This document shows, one piece after another, positions 62,001 through 64,000 of a stretch of DNA of 64,000 nucleotides (the stretch's first letter is position 1; every line of letters starts with the position of its first letter). The translations under genes and the position numbers were made by a program. The notes under the pieces were generated by a model. That model had not been told where the DNA came from and made no database searches. It was given only the letters and a program-made list of their open reading frames with translations. This DNA is from Anaeramoeba flamelloides (Eukaryota > Metamonada > Anaeramoebidae): assembly GCA_027625915.1 (NCBI GenBank), contig JANTQA010000057.1, forward strand, positions 6,572,001 through 6,636,000, given 5' to 3'.

Positions 62001-63170
62001 AAGTTTTTTTTCCTGTTTATTTTATTTTTCCCAAATGGTTATTCCAGTATTTAAAAATTAATATTTAGAACTTCCAAAAGAAACTATTTTTTCAATTTTT
62101 GAAATCAAAGATTTACTCAATAATTATTAACATATAAAAAGCTTAAAGTTGGTTAGTTTTGTTTCCTTTTTCTAAAGTTTGTTTTAAAATCAATAGATTT
62201 CCAATATTTGAGAAATAATTTGTTAAAAGAATCTATTCGTTAATTATTTAATTTTATAAAAAAAAATTCAATTTTTTTTGCTATTAATCTGATATTTCGA
62301 GACAAATTTAATGAAGAGATAATTTGCAACTTTGGAGTCTGAATATTGATAATTCAATCTTTAAATTTGTCGCAAAATGTATATTTTATTCTGAAATTGT
62401 TGGAGTTTTTTACAAATACAAGGGATCATTTTTAATTGATGAGATCAACAAATAGTTCGCTTTGACTAATCGAATTTTGAGAGTTCCTTGAACTGATGGA
62501 GTACAGAAATAAGATTACCTTCAATTATGACATATTTGAATTTGAGGCAACTCAGTCTTCGATCGAATCCTTTAGAAGAATTTCTGAAGTTTGTTGGGGT
62601 AAATAAACATACAAAAAAAAAAAAAAAAAAAGAAAACCAACAAATTAACCGAAACTTACCATTATTTAGGCCATTTCCATAAAGTGTACCGTCTTCAAAT
62701 AAATAATAATTTCTCCAACCGGTCATTGCAATAGATTTGACTTTTCGACTATTTTCCTTTTCATTCGAGAAAATAACAGGCCTTAATTCATTAAAAGTGC
62801 TTTTTTTTGGATCAGTGAAAGGAATTTCATTACGGATACAGTTTTTTGAATCAGCCAAAGAATACACTTTTCCAGACTTGGTTAAGATTAGATAATTTGA
62901 AAAACCAGATTGCACTTCCTTAATAGAATCATTCTCAATTGTGAATTGTTTAGTTGGTTTATCTTTTTGATATAACTCAAGTAGACTTTTTGTTTTCCAT
63001 ACAAGCAAATTTGGTTCTTTCCAACAAGATCCAATTACAATCTTTTTGATTTGATGGATTCCTTTAATTTTTGTTACAAGAGAGAAGTGTGGGAGATTGG
63101 ATTGGTTGGGATCAACAAGAAAACTCAAATCATTTGGGTTGCCAGAAACATAGATTTGCCTTTTAATCAT
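59070..63170 (-). CDS. RCC1-like protein with two C-terminal BTB domains
   Basis: Exons 63170-62660 and 60433-59070 join in phase 1 to give 624 residues. The splice reconstructs an RCC1 repeat exactly (YGNGLNN joined to GGLGDGTN), which is strong evidence for the 2.2-kb intron. Residues 1 to about 330 carry RCC1-type blade motifs (GFSNYLILTKSGKVYS, ENELYVCGDNQGGGLGTGN, GEVYTCGPGRFNGLGEE). Two BTB/POZ domains follow at about 384-458 and 486-598, each with the IPVHKLIL or IPIHKLILL core. The C-terminus is Lys/Arg-rich. In general BTB domains mediate dimerisation or cullin-3 binding, and RCC1 blades bind proteins or chromatin; the specific role is unknown. Genes with this layout are, to my knowledge, strongly expanded in Anaeramoeba. 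The start is the first ATG and there is no upstream in-frame extension that looks coding. Confidence 0.88.
60600..60760 (-). pseudogene. Coding-like fragment in the RCC1-BTB intron
   Basis: On the minus strand about 57 codons from 60755 read EFDEAKFQIPIFSILNSSSV and onward without a stop, preceded at once by a TAA in frame. The composition is protein-like, but no domain is recognised. It is not needed for the RCC1 reading frame. It could be a skipped exon or a decayed gene piece. Confidence 0.3.
61070..61290 (+). repeat. Dispersed repeat C, copy 2
   Basis: A direct match to 28170-28405 over most of its length, inside the RCC1-BTB intron. Confidence 0.65.
62035..62457. mobile_element. Truncated copy of the TTAA-bounded MITE family
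   Basis: This corresponds to roughly 8710-9120 of copy 1: 'aatagatttccaatattt', 'gagaaataatttgt', 'gtctgaatattgataattca' and 'gatcatttttaattgatgag' are shared. Neither GGGATTAG terminus is present, so it is a relic. Confidence 0.75.
62466..62600 (-). pseudogene. Coding-like fragment next to the truncated MITE
   Basis: A minus-strand frame reads SSKGFDRRLSCLKFKYVIIE between an acceptor-like TTCAG and a donor-like GTAATC. That makes it look like a small exon. Its frame cannot be joined to RCC1-BTB exon 1 without reaching a stop, so I treat it as a remnant or an alternative exon. Confidence 0.3.
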
Positions 63171-63506
63171 TAGTGTGATCTAAAAAGAGGTAATAAAAAA
63201 TGGTTTAGAAAGAACAAGAAAAAATGTATTTGGGGTAGTTGGTAAAATTCGAATCGGTCACATAAACTCAGAATTACCATCCCAAAAGTTAAGTTTCTTC
63301 CAAGTAACATTTTTTTAATCATTCGACAGGCTACGAACAAGCAAATTCTAAATGTGTGTTGTTTGAAAAAGTTTTATAAATTGTGTAATGACACATTTAC
63401 GCTGGAAGGTAGATCTTTGAAAATTGGTCACATGCCTCATAAAAATGTTCATAAACAACACACTCCATAATCTAAGAACATTGTGTCATAAGGATAAAAC
63501 TATCTA

Positions 63507-63700
63507 CCATCAGTTCCACTTTTAAGGCACAAATTTTCAACGAAATTTAAGGCACAATAAAAATCACAAATTAAGGCACAAAATTCTGATTCTAGTAAAA
63601 TAAATTGTAAGAAAAAAATCCAAATTTTGTACCTAAATTTGAGATTATTTTGTGCCTTAAATTTCATTGAAAATTTGTGACTTAAAAATGGAACTGACTA
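63507..63700. mobile_element. Tc1/mariner-like MITE (194 bp), copy 2
   Basis: The left end CCATCAGTTCCACTTTTAAG and the right end in reverse complement TAGTCAGTTCCATTTTTAAG are flanked by TA (63505-63506, 63701-63702). The arms continue through 'GCACAAATTTTCAA(C/T)GAAA'. The same family lies at 17128-17324. Non-coding. Confidence 0.75.
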
Positions 63701-63749
63701 TAGTAAAAGTTTTTTCACTTGAAATTACTGTTGTTAAAATAAAGTGTGC

Positions 63750-63920
63750 AGAAATGTTTAATCCATATTTCAAAGTAAAACAGCGTATTTTTTTGTTATA
63801 GAAGACCAATACATTTGGACGATCAAAGAAATAGATAATCAACCCTAACTTAATTTGGTTTCTTTAAGACTTATAATTCAAAAAGAAATTATAAAAAAAA
63901 GGAAAAATAACAAAATTTAC
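63750..63920 (+). repeat. Dispersed repeat E, copy 2
   Basis: A direct match to 37925-38120, adjacent to the MITE at 63507-63700. Confidence 0.6.
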
Positions 63921-63929
63921 TGCATACAA

Positions 63930-64000
63930 TACGGTCCTGTGCCTTTTTATGGCACATGAAAAATCAAGAAATAAGGTACAAAAAAACCCATTAAGGCACA
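63930..64000. mobile_element. Left end of another TA-flanked MITE, cut by the window edge
   Basis: TA followed by CGGTCCTGTGCCTTTTTATG and then 'ataaggtac' and 'attaaggcaca' resembles the ends of the 63507-63700 element in general design. The other end is outside the window. Confidence 0.35.

Larger units (their letters stand above)
60434..62659 (-). other. Intron (2,226 bp) of the RCC1-BTB gene
   Basis: On the minus strand the donor is GTAAGT and the acceptor TAAAAAG. It contains a truncated TTAA-family element (62035-62457), repeat C copy 2 (61070-61290) and two coding-like fragments on the same strand as the gene (60600-60760 and 62466-62600). Confidence 0.85.
63171..64000. other. 5' flank of the RCC1-BTB gene
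   Basis: No gene is seen up to the window edge. It contains a MITE (63507-63700), repeat E copy 2 (63750-63920) and the start of another MITE-like end at 63930. The promoter must lie here, but no motif is recognised. Confidence 0.6.

Noticed and set aside
1-64000. CRISPR array, prokaryotic operons or an endogenous virus
   Set aside because: No regularly spaced direct repeats with unique spacers; genes are widely spaced and spliced; no reverse transcriptase, integrase, capsid or polymerase motif was seen.

Overview
The window reads as nuclear DNA of a very AT-rich, free-living eukaryotic microbe. Genes use the standard code (TAA is the usual stop), spliceosomal GT-AG introns are present, and intergenic and intronic DNA is crowded with homopolymers, AT microsatellites and short inverted-repeat elements. 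An RCC1-type protein ending in two BTB domains, asparagine-rich and Glu/Lys-rich stretches, and a basic set of eukaryotic trafficking genes fit an amoeboid protist. An Anaeramoeba-like metamonad is my best guess, but this is inference and not proven here.

Eight protein genes can be supported, several only by joining exons across introns. On the minus strand at the left are a 1,074-residue fusion of a degenerate acyl-CoA carboxylase alpha chain with a UDP-hexose 4-epimerase domain (216-3599), a bZIP factor (9665-10798) and a myotubularin-family phosphatase (13811-22067) whose two exons are 5.7 kb apart. In the middle, on the plus strand, are a CDK7-like kinase (25915-26817), an exportin-5-like karyopherin (30853-34482) and a DRE-TIM metallolyase-like enzyme (about 40003-41519). 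On the right are the COPII coat subunit SEC23 in three exons (46438-56303) and, on the minus strand, an RCC1-BTB protein in two exons (59070-63170).

The rest, more than half of the window, is intergenic and intronic. It contains several families of MITE-like elements without coding capacity: a roughly 765-bp family bounded by TTAA, hairpin elements with CAG...CTG ends flanked by TA, a roughly 195-bp Tc1/mariner-like family, and small hairpins clustered at 11.3-13.7 kb. Longer dispersed repeats occur as pairs or triplets. Several giant introns contain such elements, which probably explains why intron length ranges from 159 bp to 5.7 kb. Some introns also hold short coding-like remnants that I could not identify.

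The genes do not form an obvious pathway. They cover transcription and cell-cycle control (CDK7, bZIP), nuclear export (exportin-5), ER-to-Golgi traffic (SEC23), phosphoinositide turnover (myotubularin) and metabolism (the fusion protein and the metallolyase). The most unusual object is the carboxylase-epimerase fusion: its carboxylase half has lost the visible catalytic signatures while its epimerase half keeps them.
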